Shown piece by piece: positions 23,407 through 35,788 of a stretch of 64,000 nucleotides of DNA. Within the stretch, counting starts at the first letter, position 1. Each line of letters opens with the position of its first letter. A program made the position numbers and the translations under genes. The stretch is taken from assembly GCF_050624435.1 (NCBI RefSeq), contig NC_134538.1, positions 112,666,437 through 112,730,436 of the forward strand, read 5' to 3'. This DNA comes from Tenrec ecaudatus (taxonomy: Eukaryota; Chordata; Mammalia; Afrosoricida; Tenrecidae). A model generated the notes under the pieces. It was given only the letters and a program-made list of their open reading frames with translations, had not been told where the DNA came from and searched no databases.

Positions 23407-23809
23407 TGTGTTAGTCAAGGTTGACTAGAGAGATGAATCCAGAGACACTCATTTGCATATCAGAAAGGGCTTAATATCAAAGAGTAACTGCATATTAAGA
23501 AAACCTCCCAACCCAGTCCAGATCAAGTCCATAGGTCTGATATTAGCCCAATACTAGTCCCAATCAGTCCAATACTAGTCCATAAATCCTTCTTCAGACT
23601 CATGCAGCACATGTAATGATGCAACATGCAGGAAGATCGCAGGCCAGTAGGTACAAAGTCTTGTGGATCCAGGGGTGGTAGAAGCATCTCCAGGGCTCCC
23701 ATAGGTCACGTGGCTTCACATGGCTTGTCAACAGGAAGGTGAAAGCAGAGCGGGGGCTTTCACAGGTCTCACAAGTCCCTGCATAGCATGTCAGCTGGAA
23801 AACTAAGGC

Positions 23810-23885
<76 letters not shown>

Positions 23886-23995
23886 AATTCTCTCCTCAGG
23901 AGAAGGCCACGCCCACAAGGAGGCATCATCAGACAGGCTAGACTCCACCCCTACATTTATTTATCAACTTGACATGAAATTATGCAGCTACCACA
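23407..23995 (-). mobile_element. Solo LTR, ERVL-MaLR-like, expanded
   Basis: Relative of the 5544 LTR, in the same inverted orientation. Edges TGTGTTAG and CTACCACA are flanked by perfect 5-bp duplications ATTTT (23402-23406 and 23996-24000). It is about 60 bp longer than its relatives because of an internal (GA)n tract. A duplicated CCAATACTAGTCC word near 23550 is also private to this copy. Confidence 0.85.
23815..23882. repeat. (GA)n microsatellite inside the LTR
   Basis: Roughly 33 GA units, grown from a GAAAGAGAGAG seed that other copies of this LTR have in short form. It encodes the RERERE/SLSLSL frames seen on the two strands. Confidence 0.95.
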
Positions 23996-24000
23996 ATTTT

Positions 24001-24349
24001 TTTCTCTCTCATTGTTTGGAAGATATGACAGCAAACTTCAACAGTTTTTACATGCACACTTTAGTGACATTGATTACAACCTCTGAGTAGTGTCAACTCT
24101 TCTGACATTAATAAAGTCATTGACACTAAAGTTCTTATCTATATGTATTTCAGTTGCTGTTTCCATCTCTTCTTAATTGAATGACTGGAAGCATATCTTT
24201 TTACCGGTGATTTCCCCAGCATGCCTCCAAGACCATCGATCCAGCCCCAGGTTGCTTAACTGGTAAGCTCATTAGCATACCTTCACTTGGAATGGGTTAT
24301 CTTAGAGAAAATTACGTAAGAATTGTCAGCCTTGATTTTGGAGGAAGGT
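24001..24349. other. No gene or clear repeat seen
   Basis: Anonymous interval; the reading frame at 23788-24090 enters it from the (GA)n tract and means nothing. Confidence 0.45.
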
Positions 24350-24545
24350 TGCTACAGTTAGATGCCATGCAGTCGGCTCCAGTTCATTGCCCTCTCCCAT
24401 ACAGCAGAATGAAACAGTTCTTGTTCAGTCCACTCCATCGTATCTGAGTCCACTGCATTGGCCATTGAGTCAGTGCTTCACATTGAGCGCTTCCCTTGCC
24501 TTCCTAGACTTTCTAGTAAACTAAACGTGATCTCTTGAACTCTCT
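24350..24545 (-). mobile_element. BovB LINE 3' end, diverged
   Basis: CAGTTAGATGCCATGCAGTC is the reversed terminus, followed by CAGCAGAATGAAACAG, TGAGTCCACTGCATTGGCC and CTAAACGTGATCTC. The order follows the 11.4 kb and 49.4 kb BovB ends but with more substitutions. Confidence 0.68.
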
Positions 24546-25985
24546 GTCATTTGGGACTACTTGAAAAAATTTGAACTTGGAGGCTAAAAACTGCCAGGAT
24601 GTGTCTACATATTTTTTATTTGAAAATGGGAAACTCTCATCCCAACCTCAAGCAAATGATTACAAATAGAAGAGAGTATAATTGAAAATATTGCTCATGG
24701 TAGTAAAATCCATGTTTGAGAAATCTGAAATATATCATTGAATACTAAGGACCAAAATCAATATTTTGTGTCATGCTCTGTTTTTACTTATAACTTTAAG
24801 TGATTCCATGTGCTGCTTGATGCTGGGACAGAGTTATACAATAAAGCTTCCATCTGACTGGGTGTATCTGATGTACTATTATTATAATTTCGCTTACATC
24901 TTTAAGCAGGTCCCTTAATTCTAAAATATTATGTTTAACCTTCTATGTTGATACATGATTTCATATGTTCAGATCTGTATAATTTTATACCTTTTAATAT
25001 TATGAAAGAACAAATTTTTAAATAGAATAATTGTTAAATTTTAAAATGGAAATACCTACTTTAATAACACAACTTTCATGTTAGTCATAGCTCTCTGGCA
25101 ACTTCATTGAAATAATAGTTAAAGGATTTGTTGAAATAGAACCATAGCCTCTTTCATTCCCTGTGAGACTAGAGACTGATCACTTTGTGGTGGCTTGGTC
25201 ATTAAATTTGAGGGTTGATGAAGATCCCAAAATGAAAGGTCAGGAAACCTTCAGAACATGATGTAGCTGGGGTCTGAACATGTCAACCCTAAAAATCTAA
25301 CTAAACTATACTTTCTAAATATTTTGTATCTTTGTGCCTGCTAATTCATATGTATAGAAGAATCCATCATAAAAACTGAAATTCAAATGAAATTGGGGTA
25401 TAGCATCATTATCTAAGAAAAAAAAGAATGTATACTTAAGATTGGTTATATGTACAATCATCCTAATAATTATTCATGAAAATCCTAAGCACACTAGATG
25501 AATAAACTCACTCGCTTCTTGGAGTCTTCAGTGCTGTGATGTTCCCATAAATCTAAAACCTCCTCATAGTCATGATCACAGTAGTCATTCCTTTGTCGTT
25601 TTAGATATTTGCTGGTGGATATTTGAAGTCTGCAGGAGCAATGATCCTATCTACTGTGGGCACTGGTATTTTATCTATTGTCTAACAGTACGGGGCACTC
25701 AAGAAATCTCTGATGCCAGTTGGTTTAGATCAGACAGTTATTTATTAACCATGTTATATTCTGAGGTAGCAAAGATTGAAAAAGCAGAGTGCTGATTATG
25801 AGAAGCAGCTGGAATGACAATATATGATATTATCTGTCTAATAAGCATTTCAAAGTCTTTATAAGCAGATAAGATAGCATATTTTATATTTCTTCAGAAA
25901 TATAAGTACATTTTATATCTCTGATAGCAATTTCCAAATTCCTAAACTGAAACCAAGAATTTACTAGTTTCATAGTATTAAAAAA
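24546..25985. other. Unassigned, AT-rich
   Basis: About 1.4 kb with no recognisable repeat, RNA gene or coding frame of note. Confidence 0.45.
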
Positions 25986-25989
25986 ATTA

Positions 25990-26145
25990 TATATGCCACG
26001 GATGACTGGCTAGAACTGCCCGCTGTGAGGCTCCATGTAACGGGAGTGACTTGTCTTTCTAACTCCGGGTGTCTGGTGGTTTCAAACTGTTGACCTTTTG
26101 GATAGCAGCCCAACCCATAACTGCTGCTAAACCAGGCCTCCCTGG
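25990..26145 (-). mobile_element. AfroSINE fragment
   Basis: TAGAACTGCCCGCTGTGAGG, TTTCTAACTCCGGGTGTCTG, CAAACTGTTGACCTTTTGG and ATAGCAGCCCAACCC. The tail is missing and the head is decayed. Confidence 0.72.
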
Positions 26146-26149
26146 ACCA

Positions 26150-26450
26150 CACAGACTCCAGCCTCCATGATCCTGAGAGCAGAAGGACTGGCCAGTACCT
26201 GGCTACCACTGCTGACCATTTGGAAAGCGTTCACAGTCGGAGGTCCTGCGTATAGAGTAGAGAAAATATGGAACAAAACTCAACAAAAGGATCCAGCTTA
26301 CTAGTCAGAAAGTGAATATTGGAGACCTCAAGACTATGGCCCCCCAAAGCCTGGAACTGAACTTGCCCATGGCTCAACTTTCAGTCACATAACAGACATG
26401 CATCTTAGGTGAACGACATCACCAGGGACCCAGGCACTTCTTAGAACAGC
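26150..26450 (+). mobile_element. Afrotherian dispersed repeat, possibly L1-related
   Basis: ATGATCCTGAGAGCAGAAGG, GGCCAGTACCTGGCTACCAC, ACTTACTAGTCAG-like words and TATGGCCCCCCAAAGCCTGG recall a common elephant-type interspersed sequence that I associate with L1 but cannot name. Only this one copy is in the window, so the call rests on memory alone. Confidence 0.4.
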
Positions 26451-26567
26451 CAACTATCAAAGATTTGTTTATCAAAGTGTTGTCTATTAGTTCACTTGTG
26501 AGGATTTTTGTTTTCTTTACATGGACTTGTAATCCCAACTGAAGGTTGCCATCTTGGACCTTCTTCT

Positions 26568-26598
26568 CTTGATCTTAGCCAAAAAGCCAGGAAGCGAT
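26568..26598 (-). pseudogene. U2 snRNA 5'-end fragment inside BovB
   Basis: On the minus strand 31 bases match the first 31 bases of U2 snRNA at 28 positions (start ATCGCTTC, then GGCTAAGATCAAG). U2 homology stops there and about 22 unrelated bases follow before BovB resumes. Other BovB copies do not have this insert. 3'-truncated U2 retropseudogenes with an intact 5' end are a known class. No target duplication could be fixed. Confidence 0.6.
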
Positions 26599-26842
26599 CT
26601 TTGAGCTTCATCAGCCAGTGCTTCAGGTCCTCCTCACTGTCAGCAAGTAGAGTTGTATCACCTGCAAATTTCAGGTTGTTAATAAGCCTTCTCCAATTCT
26701 GAGACCGCATTCTTCTTAGTACAATCCAGCGACCCTGGTTATTTGATCAACAGACATATTAAAAAATATAGTGAGAAGTGACACATGCCTTTCTTCATCT
26801 AAAACCCTGTGGTGTCCCCTGCTTCTGCTAGGTCTGTGTATG

Positions 26843-26960
26843 AAACCGCACTGCCATGGGCTCCATGCTGACTCCCAGCAACCTTCTAGGAGAGGCTGGA
26901 ACTGTCCCTGTGAGGTTCCGAAACCGTAACTTTTAAGAGTAGACAGCCCTTTCTCCCGAA
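26843..26960 (-). mobile_element. AfroSINE inside BovB
   Basis: CCGCACTGCCATGGGCTCC tail, GTCCCTGTGAGGTTCC, TAACTTTTAAGAGTAGAC and the end CCCTTTCTCCCG. It interrupts the BovB reverse-transcriptase region, so it is the younger insertion. Confidence 0.8.
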
Positions 26961-28990
26961 AGTCTATGTTTACAAGTATGTTCTCCAAAAGCTCAATCAG
27001 TGTTCTGAATTCCCATTTTTCTCAATATATCCATAGTTTGTTACGATCTGTGAGATGCCATTCCGTAGTGTCAGTGAAGCACAACTAAACATCATTCTTC
27101 TACTCTCTGCTTTTAACCCAGGCCCATCAGACAGGCCAGTGATCTCCCTCATGCCAGCTTCTCTTCGGAATCTGGTTTGGATTTCAGTAACTCCCTGTCA
27201 GTCTGCTGCCGCAGCCATTTCAAAGTCCCTTCAGCAGCATTTTATTTGTATGCGATCATAATGACACAGTCCTATCATTGCTGAACCCTGCTGGAGCACC
27301 TTTCTTTGGGAGGGACGAAAATATAGATCTTTGCCCAGTCTTTTGGACAGGGAGCTATCGTCCAGAGTTCTTAGCATAGACCAATGCGTGCTCACGTGTT
27401 TTCTCAGCTTGTTGGAACACGTAAAACGGTGTTCTGTTCATGTCCTGGAGTCACTCTGGCCTTCAGAGCAGCTTGGACTTCCCCTTCCAGATCAGTGATT
27501 CTCGAGCAATGCTACCTGTGGAAATTGATGCTTCTTTACCAAGTATGATTTTTAGTACATTGACACTGAATATTTTTCTCTCTTCCTGCACTGTTCAGAA
27601 TCCTTAGTACAATTTGGGGATTGGATTTGTCATTCAGGTCTTTTAACCTTAGAAATACCAAGTGTGCCCTTTCGTTGTGGAACTCACATCTTGGCACTTT
27701 TATTGTCATACTTTGAAAGTCTTTTTAGTTCATCATTTGCTTTAGGTATTCTCTACCCAAGAGCAAGTTTCTGATTATTTTCGAACCTTCATTATGGCAT
27801 TTTCAAATACCACCTTGCTTTGTTCATGTATAGTGTTCTTGACGCTGTTAGGGGCACCCAATCTACTGTCATTAGTGTCCAATGTGCCAGATCTGTTCTT
27901 GACATGGTCTCTAAATTCAGATAGGATACACCCAAAGTCATTTTTTCACTCTTATGTACTTGTTTTACATTTTTTCAGTTTTAAGCTGAATTTACCTATT
28001 AGCAATTTATGGTCTGTTCCACAATTAGTCTGTGACCTTGTTTTGTCCACAACTGTCCAAAAGATTATAAATTGCTCATATATAAGTTCAGGTTTTTTCT
28101 TGATATTGGGTCTTCAACATCTCTTCCCACAGGTGGAATTAATTTAATTCTTATGCATTGCATGTGGCGAGGTCCATGTGTACAGTTATAGTTTGTTATT
28201 AAAAAGAGCTGCTGTCAATGAAGTCATTAGCCTTGCCGAATTGTATCATGCCATTTAGTGCTTGAATAGTACTGCTGCTTCCTCTTTGTTTCCATAAGTA
28301 CCATTAAAATCACCAAAAATTATCAATGTATCTTGACTGAATATTTGATAGATTGCAGACAGAAAAGTCTGGCAGAATTCTTCAATTTCTTTATCACTTT
28401 ACTTGGTGATTGGTGCATAATTTTAAATAATAGCTGCATTAATTATTTTCCTTGGGGTTTTAAAGGTATTGTCCTATCACAGGCAGCATTATATTTCAAG
28501 AGAGATATTGATATGTTCTTTATGTTAATCAATGTGACCCCATTTCTCTTCCATTTTTAATTCCCACCATACTAAACCTTATGATGATCTGATTAAATTT
28601 GTCCAATACCAGTTTATTTCAGCTCAATAATGCCTTAGATAATAATCTTTATGAATTCTGTTTCATTTTTAGTCATTTCAATTTTCTTTGAGTCGTACAG
28701 CAGACATTCCACAACCTTATTATTAATAGATGTTTGCAGCTGTTCCTTCGCATTTTGAGTCGTGCCCCATTGGCAATTGGAAGCTCCTAGGAGCATTCTT
28801 CCCTCTGTCCACATCTTTACGGTCAACTCTACTGGAAGAGGCAGCTCTCCTCAGTCGTATTTTGAGTGTCTTCTACTTCTCCTGGCACTATAGCACAGAG
28901 TTCCACTGTTATTCATATGATTTCCAGTGAATTACCCTTCAATAGTGGACCACCTATTCCATCTATCTATCTGTCTTAGTCTCCAAGATC

Positions 28991-29319
28991 CACAATCAAG
29001 TCATCACAATATGTTAAACTGCACATAGCATATTATATGCAGACAAATATATAGCACATTTTCACCATTCATTGACAGAATTCAGTATGTTCTGATTGTT
29101 CACAATCATTTTGGAATAAATATACTTAAGTAAGAAGCAAATAATTAGTAGAGACATTATTTACACATGATGATGGAAGACTTCCTAGAGTTAATTCTGC
29201 ACGATGGCATTTATAACCTCTAGAAAGATTGGTGGTGTACGGGAAAGAGCTTTTGAAATTGTCTAAAGTCTGTGAGGGTAGTGGTTGTTTCAAAGTGCCC
29301 TCTGGGAGTCTTGTCTCAA
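28991..29319. other. No gene or clear repeat seen
   Basis: Short AT-rich spacer between two antisense BovB pieces. Confidence 0.45.
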
Positions 29320-30045
29320 AGATCTAATGTGCAATGGAATGGAACTCTGCTTGTGCCTGCCTTATCCACATGTCATCACTGTGCTTGAATCCTTTGCAGC
29401 CATTGTGCCAATCCATCTCATTGCTGGTCTTTTACTTTGGGGTTGATGCTGTACATTAGCAACATGTTGCTTAAACACTGTTCACTCCTGATAAGATGTC
29501 CAAAGTATTTAAGGTAAAGTCTAGCCATCTTCACTTTTAAGAGATATTCTGGCTGTACTTATTTCAAGAGTGATTGTCCACGGTATATTCCATATTCTTT
29601 ATCAACACCATAATTTAAATGCATCAATTCTTCTTTTGTCTTCCTTAATTGCTATTCAACGTTTGCATGTATATCAGATCATTGGAAATACCATGGCTTG
29701 GATCAGATGCACCTTTGTCTTCAAAGTGGCCTCTTTACTTAACACTTTAAAAAGATCTTGTTTCTCTTTTGACTGCTGCCTTTCTGGGATTTGATTGCAT
29801 ACCCAAGTAAAATTAAATCCTTGATCTTTTCAATCTTTTCTCTGTGTAGTATGATGTTGTTTCTTGCTCCAGTTGTGAAGATCTTTTGTTTTCTTTTTGT
29901 GGCGGGGTAAGCTATATAGAAATCTCTAGTCTTGGATCTTTATCTGTATATATTTTAAGCTTACTTCAGCAAATAAGGCTGTGACATCTGTATATTTCAG
30001 GTAGTTAATGAGACTTTTATAGACTTCTAATTTTTGCCATGAAAA
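29320..30045 (-). mobile_element. BovB LINE, 3' ~0.7 kb
   Basis: Starts near the element's end (GTGCAATGGAATGG) and runs through GCAGCCATTGTGCCAATCC, AGATGTCCAAAGTATTTAAG, ATACCATGGCTTGGATCAG and TGATCTTTTCAATCTTTTC to the RT active-site area (TCAGGTAGTTAATGAGAC). It overlaps the 26475-28990 piece by about 250 bp of consensus, so the two are separate insertions, not one split copy. Confidence 0.85.
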
Positions 30046-30161
30046 AAAACCCATAAATATCACTGCCTTGGAATATTTAACATGTTTCAAGGAGGTAAAG
30101 TAGCTGAAGCACTATTGTCAGAGCCAGCTTTATGGATGTTCTGTTCTAGCTATCTTGAAAT

Positions 30162-31485
<1,324 letters not shown>

Positions 31486-31489
31486 TCAA

Positions 31490-31845
31490 ACAAGATATTA
31501 ACTATAAGGCCAGCATAGTGATAATAATATTAAATATAAATCATTTGAATATTACAAGTAATATCAGAGATTTCTAGGTTGTATAAAATATAACTCAATG
31601 GCATATATTCTACAATAAATATAGATTAAATATAAATATATAGCAAGCATAAAAATGAACGGCTGTAAAATGTTGCATCAAGCTAAAACTAACCAGAGAA
31701 AGCTGAAGTGGTTAAATTAGATAGGAAAGTAGGCTTTAGAATAAGGGGTTTTACGAAAGATAAAGAGGCCACTTAATAATGATAAAAGACTCAAATTATC
31801 AATAAAGCAAATAAGCCCAACTGTGTTTACATCTAATAGCCGGGA
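31490..31845 (+). mobile_element. LINE-1 ORF2 fragment, endonuclease region
   Basis: Words in ORF2 order: AAACTCAAACAAGATATTAAC, GATAAAGAGGCCACTTAAT, AATGATAAAAGACTCAAATT and AATAAGCCCAACTGTGTTTAC, the last being the equivalent of the 'AAT..ATATGCACC' block in L1. Strongly mutated, so the boundaries are loose. Confidence 0.5.
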
Positions 31846-31854
31846 TTCACTTTT

Positions 31855-32690
31855 TAAATTGTTGCCTTCATCCCATCAATCTTTCTAAAGTATCTAGTTT
31901 AAATCAGATCAACTCTGCTATTTACATGCCTTGAAGTATTGAACTGAAGGGGGAATTGATCTTTATTATGAGAAAAAGTTGGTAATAAGCTGAGATTAAT
32001 GAAATCTTATGATACTGTCAACATTTGACATGGTCAAAGGCAAGTAAGTAATTATGGAGAATATCCCAATCTGTCTTTGATTGCTTACTTAGTCTTTTGT
32101 GCTATGAGGCAATCCCTCTCCACAGGCTGATGAAGGCTGCTGGAGCTGCCGTGATTTCCCATCATGCCCTGTAATCTTGTAAAGCTAAACGATTATTATC
32201 TGCAATTGCTGATACCCTCATCTTAGGCAATGGTTGAGAACAATTCAAACTGTGTTTCTAAATTGACTATTTAAGTTGAATACCAAAAAAGACTAGTTAA
32301 TGAAAAAAAGTAAATTGTAAGCGGTCTAAAATAGAGCTTTTTATGGATGATTTGTTTTCTGTTAGTTTTAACGTGCTCATTTAATTTGGTAATCTAAAAG
32401 GCCCCAAGCCCTACTATTTTCTCCATTCTATCTTCCCCTCTGTTTGCCCTTGAGACCACAAAATTGTGGGTACCAAGAAGCCTGGTCTGCAGTTTTCCAG
32501 CAGGGTCATTAATGTGTCACAGGGATTTGAGGCAATTAAGAGAAAGAGAATGTGAAAAGTAATGAACTGAAAGCACAGAGCTCTGCTGGCCGTTAGCCAA
32601 CTAGTGGAACGAGCATCACACTCATGGCTGTCCCTATTGCTGCACACCTTCACTTTAAGATGATGTTCTCCCCATGCTAGACCAGCGCTA
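31855..32690. other. Unassigned; candidate conserved non-coding element
   Basis: Repeat-free by eye and compositionally complex. It has homeodomain-type cores (AGTAATTATGG, TCATTAATGTG, GGCAATTAAGAG), a SOX-like GAACAATTC, TTTGACATGGTCAAAGG and TTCCCATCATGCCC. Long stretches look free of CpG decay and of repeat words. This is an impression from sequence texture, not a conservation result. Confidence 0.4.
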
Positions 32691-32691
32691 A

Positions 32692-33408
32692 GGAGCTCGG
32701 GTAGAGTAGTAGCTTGGGTTGTTGTGTTCGTCCTGGTTGACTAAAGAAACACATCCAGAGACACTCCTATGTGTGCAAGAGAGAGCTTTACATCAAAGAG
32801 CAGTTGTACATTAAGAAAACATCCCAACTCAGTCCAGATCAAGTCCATAAGCCCGATACTACCCCTTACCCATATGTCAATACTAGAGGAAGACAAATTC
32901 CCTTCAGACTCACACAACCATGCAATGATGCCGAATGCAGGAAGGTCACAGGCCAGTGGGCGGAAAGTCTTGTGGATCCAGTGATGGTAGAAGCATTTCA
33001 GTACTGGCATGGGTCTCCATGTGGATCTTCCAGTTCCAGGGCTCCGGAAGCGTCAGTGTAGCTCCAGGTGGCTTGTGAGCAAGAAGATAAGCACAGAGAG
33101 TCTCCCACCTCCAGGGAGGAATACAGAAGTTCTTAGAATCCTCAGGAGAAGGCCATGCCCACACAGAGGCTTCATTGGCTATGACCTGACTGACAGGCTA
33201 GACTCCATCCATTCTCAAGCTGATCAGAGTTATGTAGCTGCCACCGTTGCTAACTGTTCGGTTAGCAATGTGAAACTGTCAACTGTTTCATGGGGGAAAG
33301 ATGCAACTTTCTCCTGCTGTAAAGATTTAGAGTCTTAGAAACCCACATGAGCAGTTCTACTTTGTCCTCCAGGGTGACTCCAAGCCACACTGACTCAATG
33401 GCAGTGTT
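32692..33408 (+). mobile_element. AfroSINE split by an LTR
   Basis: The head GGAGCTCGGGTAGAGTAG lies at 32692-32722. The rest (GTTGCTAACTGTTCGGTTAGC, TTTAGAGTCTTAGAAACCC, CACTGACTCAATGGCAGTG) resumes at 33246, directly after the LTR at 32723-33245. The two parts together make one full-length SINE. Confidence 0.85.
32723..33245 (-). mobile_element. Solo LTR, ERVL-MaLR-like, inside AfroSINE
   Basis: Same family as the 5544 and 23407 LTRs. Edges TGTGTTCG and GCTGCCACC (CACA decayed to CACC) are flanked by GTTGT (32718-32722) and GTTGC (33246-33250), a 5-bp duplication with one change, cut out of the AfroSINE head. Open frames over 32741-33338 are shadows. Confidence 0.85.
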
Positions 33409-33435
33409 TTTTTTATTTTGTATACTTGTATCTGT

Positions 33436-33530
33436 ATAGCCCTGGGGGTACTGTGGACTAGGTGTTGGGCTCCTAAGCAGGAGGTCAACAGTTCAAACCC
33501 TCCACAAGAAGATACATGAATTGTGAGAAG
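33436..33530 (+). mobile_element. AfroSINE head fragment
   Basis: AGCCCTGGGGGTACTGTGG, GTGTTGGGCTCCTAAGCAGG and GGTCAACAGTTCAAACCC: the tRNA-derived half with a good B-box-like GTTCAAACCC. The 3' half is absent. Confidence 0.78.
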
Positions 33531-34505
33531 GAAAAGTATCAAAAAAAATTTTCATACATCATAAATTAGACAACAGATATAAGATTGTATTAATGTGCTA
33601 AATGGTGATGATACGTTTCCCCTCATCCCTAGAAAGATTTAAAAATGCTACACAGATGAAAGACCAAAGGCTCTGTTTCATACTCTTTTTTAAAGGAGTT
33701 CTTATTTTGACTTTTGTACTGATATGATGATCCTAAAGATGAGCTGATATATGGAGGCATATGAAATTTAGGTTCCTAATAGAGAAACATACAGAGAAAA
33801 ATAATGAGCCAAATGACAAGGGGGCTTTTGAAAATGTCAAAAGGACAATTTTCCCATAAATAAGGTGGTTCTGAGATGGAGAAATGAATAGGTAATTATT
33901 GCAAATTTGACATTATAATTAGTTTCATCTCTATTTTTATGTGCCTCAACTTCATTTTTCTATGTGTCATTATCACCAATGTTGCAATTTGCAGCATGGT
34001 GACCTGTTGTACTAAGTTCTTATATTTTCATGTCATTATTTTAAAACTATACAACTAAATTATAATAGATAGTAAAATATGATTATACCAAAGTACCAAT
34101 AAAACACATCCATTCTCTTTTTTATATTCAGAGTACAAATTAATCATAAATTAATAAACAATAAATAATACTCACTTTTGAAGACATTTTAAAGTAGATG
34201 TTTCTTCTTTATTAAAATAAAAGTAATCTATAGTAACAATTTTCAAATGTGGCCTATGTTTTAATAATGTAACACAGTTCATTAAAAGTTAAGGATTTAT
34301 TCATCGGAACGACTAGTACAAAGGCACAAAATCCCATGGCTTTAAGAGAACACAGAGTAACTGGAACTCTTCTATATTATGGGGGGGCGGGCACTGATAG
34401 ACTCCCTTTGGTAAAGTGTTTTATGGTATTTACCAAAGTTTAACACATTCATTACTTTTGAACTAGTTGTTTGGTAATGTATGTATATATATATATATAT
34501 ATCTC
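33531..34505. other. No gene or clear repeat seen
   Basis: AT-rich anonymous sequence ending in a short (TA)n tract at 34481-34502. Confidence 0.45.
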
Positions 34506-34509
34506 CAGC

Positions 34510-34725
34510 AAAAATGTGGACACATATCTGATAAAATATATAAATAATAATGTTCATAGCAATATGATTCCTAATAGATTCCTAATAGAAACAAGAAATT
34601 ACTCAAATGTGCATCAAGATAATGTGTAAAAACCATTTTATGTTCATATGCAAGGAATAAAGAGCATTGAGAGTGAATGAAAGATACATAAATTCACTAG
34701 TTTATATGAATCTCAAAACATGTTT
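34510..34725 (+). mobile_element. LINE-1 ORF2 C-terminal fragment
   Basis: ATGTTCATAGCAATATGATTC, ACTCAAATGTGCATCAAG and TGAATCTCAAAACATG follow L1 ORF2 order near its 3' end. A CCTAATAGATT word is duplicated near 34570-34586. Heavily decayed. Confidence 0.6.
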
Positions 34726-34918
34726 TTGGAATGTCCTCTTTTTATTTTGAGCACGACTTGCTTCCTTGCAGTGCAGAATACATCAAGCTCATCTTTCTTT
34801 TTATTTATACCACCCTTGGAGTCAGCTATTTCTCTAAGGAAACCTGATTTCCTTTCCTGGAGAAGGAACTGCTCCTTGCTTCTTGAGTAGCTTTGTTTCG
34901 GGGTCTGTCAGAGCACCC

Positions 34919-35120
34919 AAAAAAACTCACCGCCATCGAATGATTCTGGCTCCTAGCACGCCTGGAGGATAAAGTAGTACTGCCCCCTAGAGTTTCTGAC
35001 CCAAAGACTCAGGGAGACATAAAGATCAGGCTTTCTCCTGAAGAGTGACCTGCTGGTTCAAACCACTGATCTCAACGTTAACACCAGCTCAATGTGTAAA
35101 CCACAATGTGACCGGGTCTC
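34919..35120 (-). mobile_element. AfroSINE
   Basis: AAAAAACTCACCGCCATCG tail, TAGTACTGCCCCCTAGAG, GGCTTTCTCCTGAAGAGTG, TGGTTCAAACCACTGATC and a decayed head CAATGTGACCGGG. About 180-200 bp, close to full length. Confidence 0.87.
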
Positions 35121-35623
35121 TTTCTTCAGAGAACAGGCCTAGGAAATAACAGTGAGTTCACACAAATCCATCCAATACCAAACTTTGAACTCGTGATTTA
35201 TGTTAGTCTCCCTATTTCTTAGTTGTAAGCTAAGGTATCTGACTGAGAAACCTGCCGGAGCCCCAGTGGCAAAGTGGGTTTCCTGTCATAGCAGGTGAGC
35301 CATTGGAAACCAGACTCACTGTCAAGAAAAATATGGCTTTCTTCTTTCTTTGGACCGTGAGTGGGGCCCCTGGCTTAGTGGGAATCTAAGGAAAGGGGAC
35401 CAGACCACCATCTGCTTAGCATCTTAATGCTCCCCTTGCATTTATGTGACAGGTATTCGGCTAGGACCTGGCCCTGTAAAGACACGTTACAGCCAACTTT
35501 CCCCTAACCTCAACCTCCATGCTCAACATAGAGTGCAATCAATAGAGGAATCAATCTGTACAAAGCAACCGCTTGAGCATTGCGCTCACACTTGGACTAT
35601 GCTAGCAAAAATTGCTCATTCAA
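35121..35623. other. Unassigned, with a short AfroSINE-like piece
   Basis: 35254-35320 (CGGAGCCCCAGTGGCAAAG, GCAGGTGAGCCATTGG) resembles an AfroSINE head on the plus strand. The rest, including the 70-codon frame at 35446-35658, is not recognised. Confidence 0.45.
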
Positions 35624-35788
35624 CCAAACCAACCTTGCTGCCATGGAGTCAATGCTGACTCAGTGATTCCGTGGCTTTCCGAGATTGTAGCTGCTTATGG
35701 GCGTAGAGAGGCCGGTCTTTGTCCCTGGAGCTGCTGCTGGTTTTGAGTTGCTGACCTGTGGGGCTCAGCCCTTGGGTTCCTCCTCATA
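35624..35788 (-). mobile_element. AfroSINE
   Basis: CCAACCTTGCTGCCATGGAG tail, GACTCAGTGATTCCGTGG, TGGAGCTGCTGCTGGTTTTG, TGCTGACCTGTGGGGC and head TTGGGTTCCTCC. Confidence 0.83.

Larger units (their letters stand above)
26475..28990 (-). mobile_element. BovB LINE: endonuclease and RT, 3' part missing
   Basis: Reversed BovB from the ORF2 5' region (28780-28985: GGTCAACTCTACTGG, GGCAGCTCTCCTCAG) through the endonuclease zone (28280-28330: CATTAAAATCACC) to the reverse-transcriptase active-site zone (26640-26700). In the minus frame 26492-26710 the catalytic F/Y-A-D-D-T motif appears as FAGDTTLLADSEEDLKH, with the first aspartate replaced by glycine. Numerous stops interrupt the rest. It lacks the last ~700 bp and carries an AfroSINE and a U2-like insert. 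It is dead. Confidence 0.82.

Noticed and set aside
23600..24090. Frames with arginine-glutamate or serine-leucine repeats
   Set aside because: Translations of the (GA)n tract inside the MaLR-type LTR.
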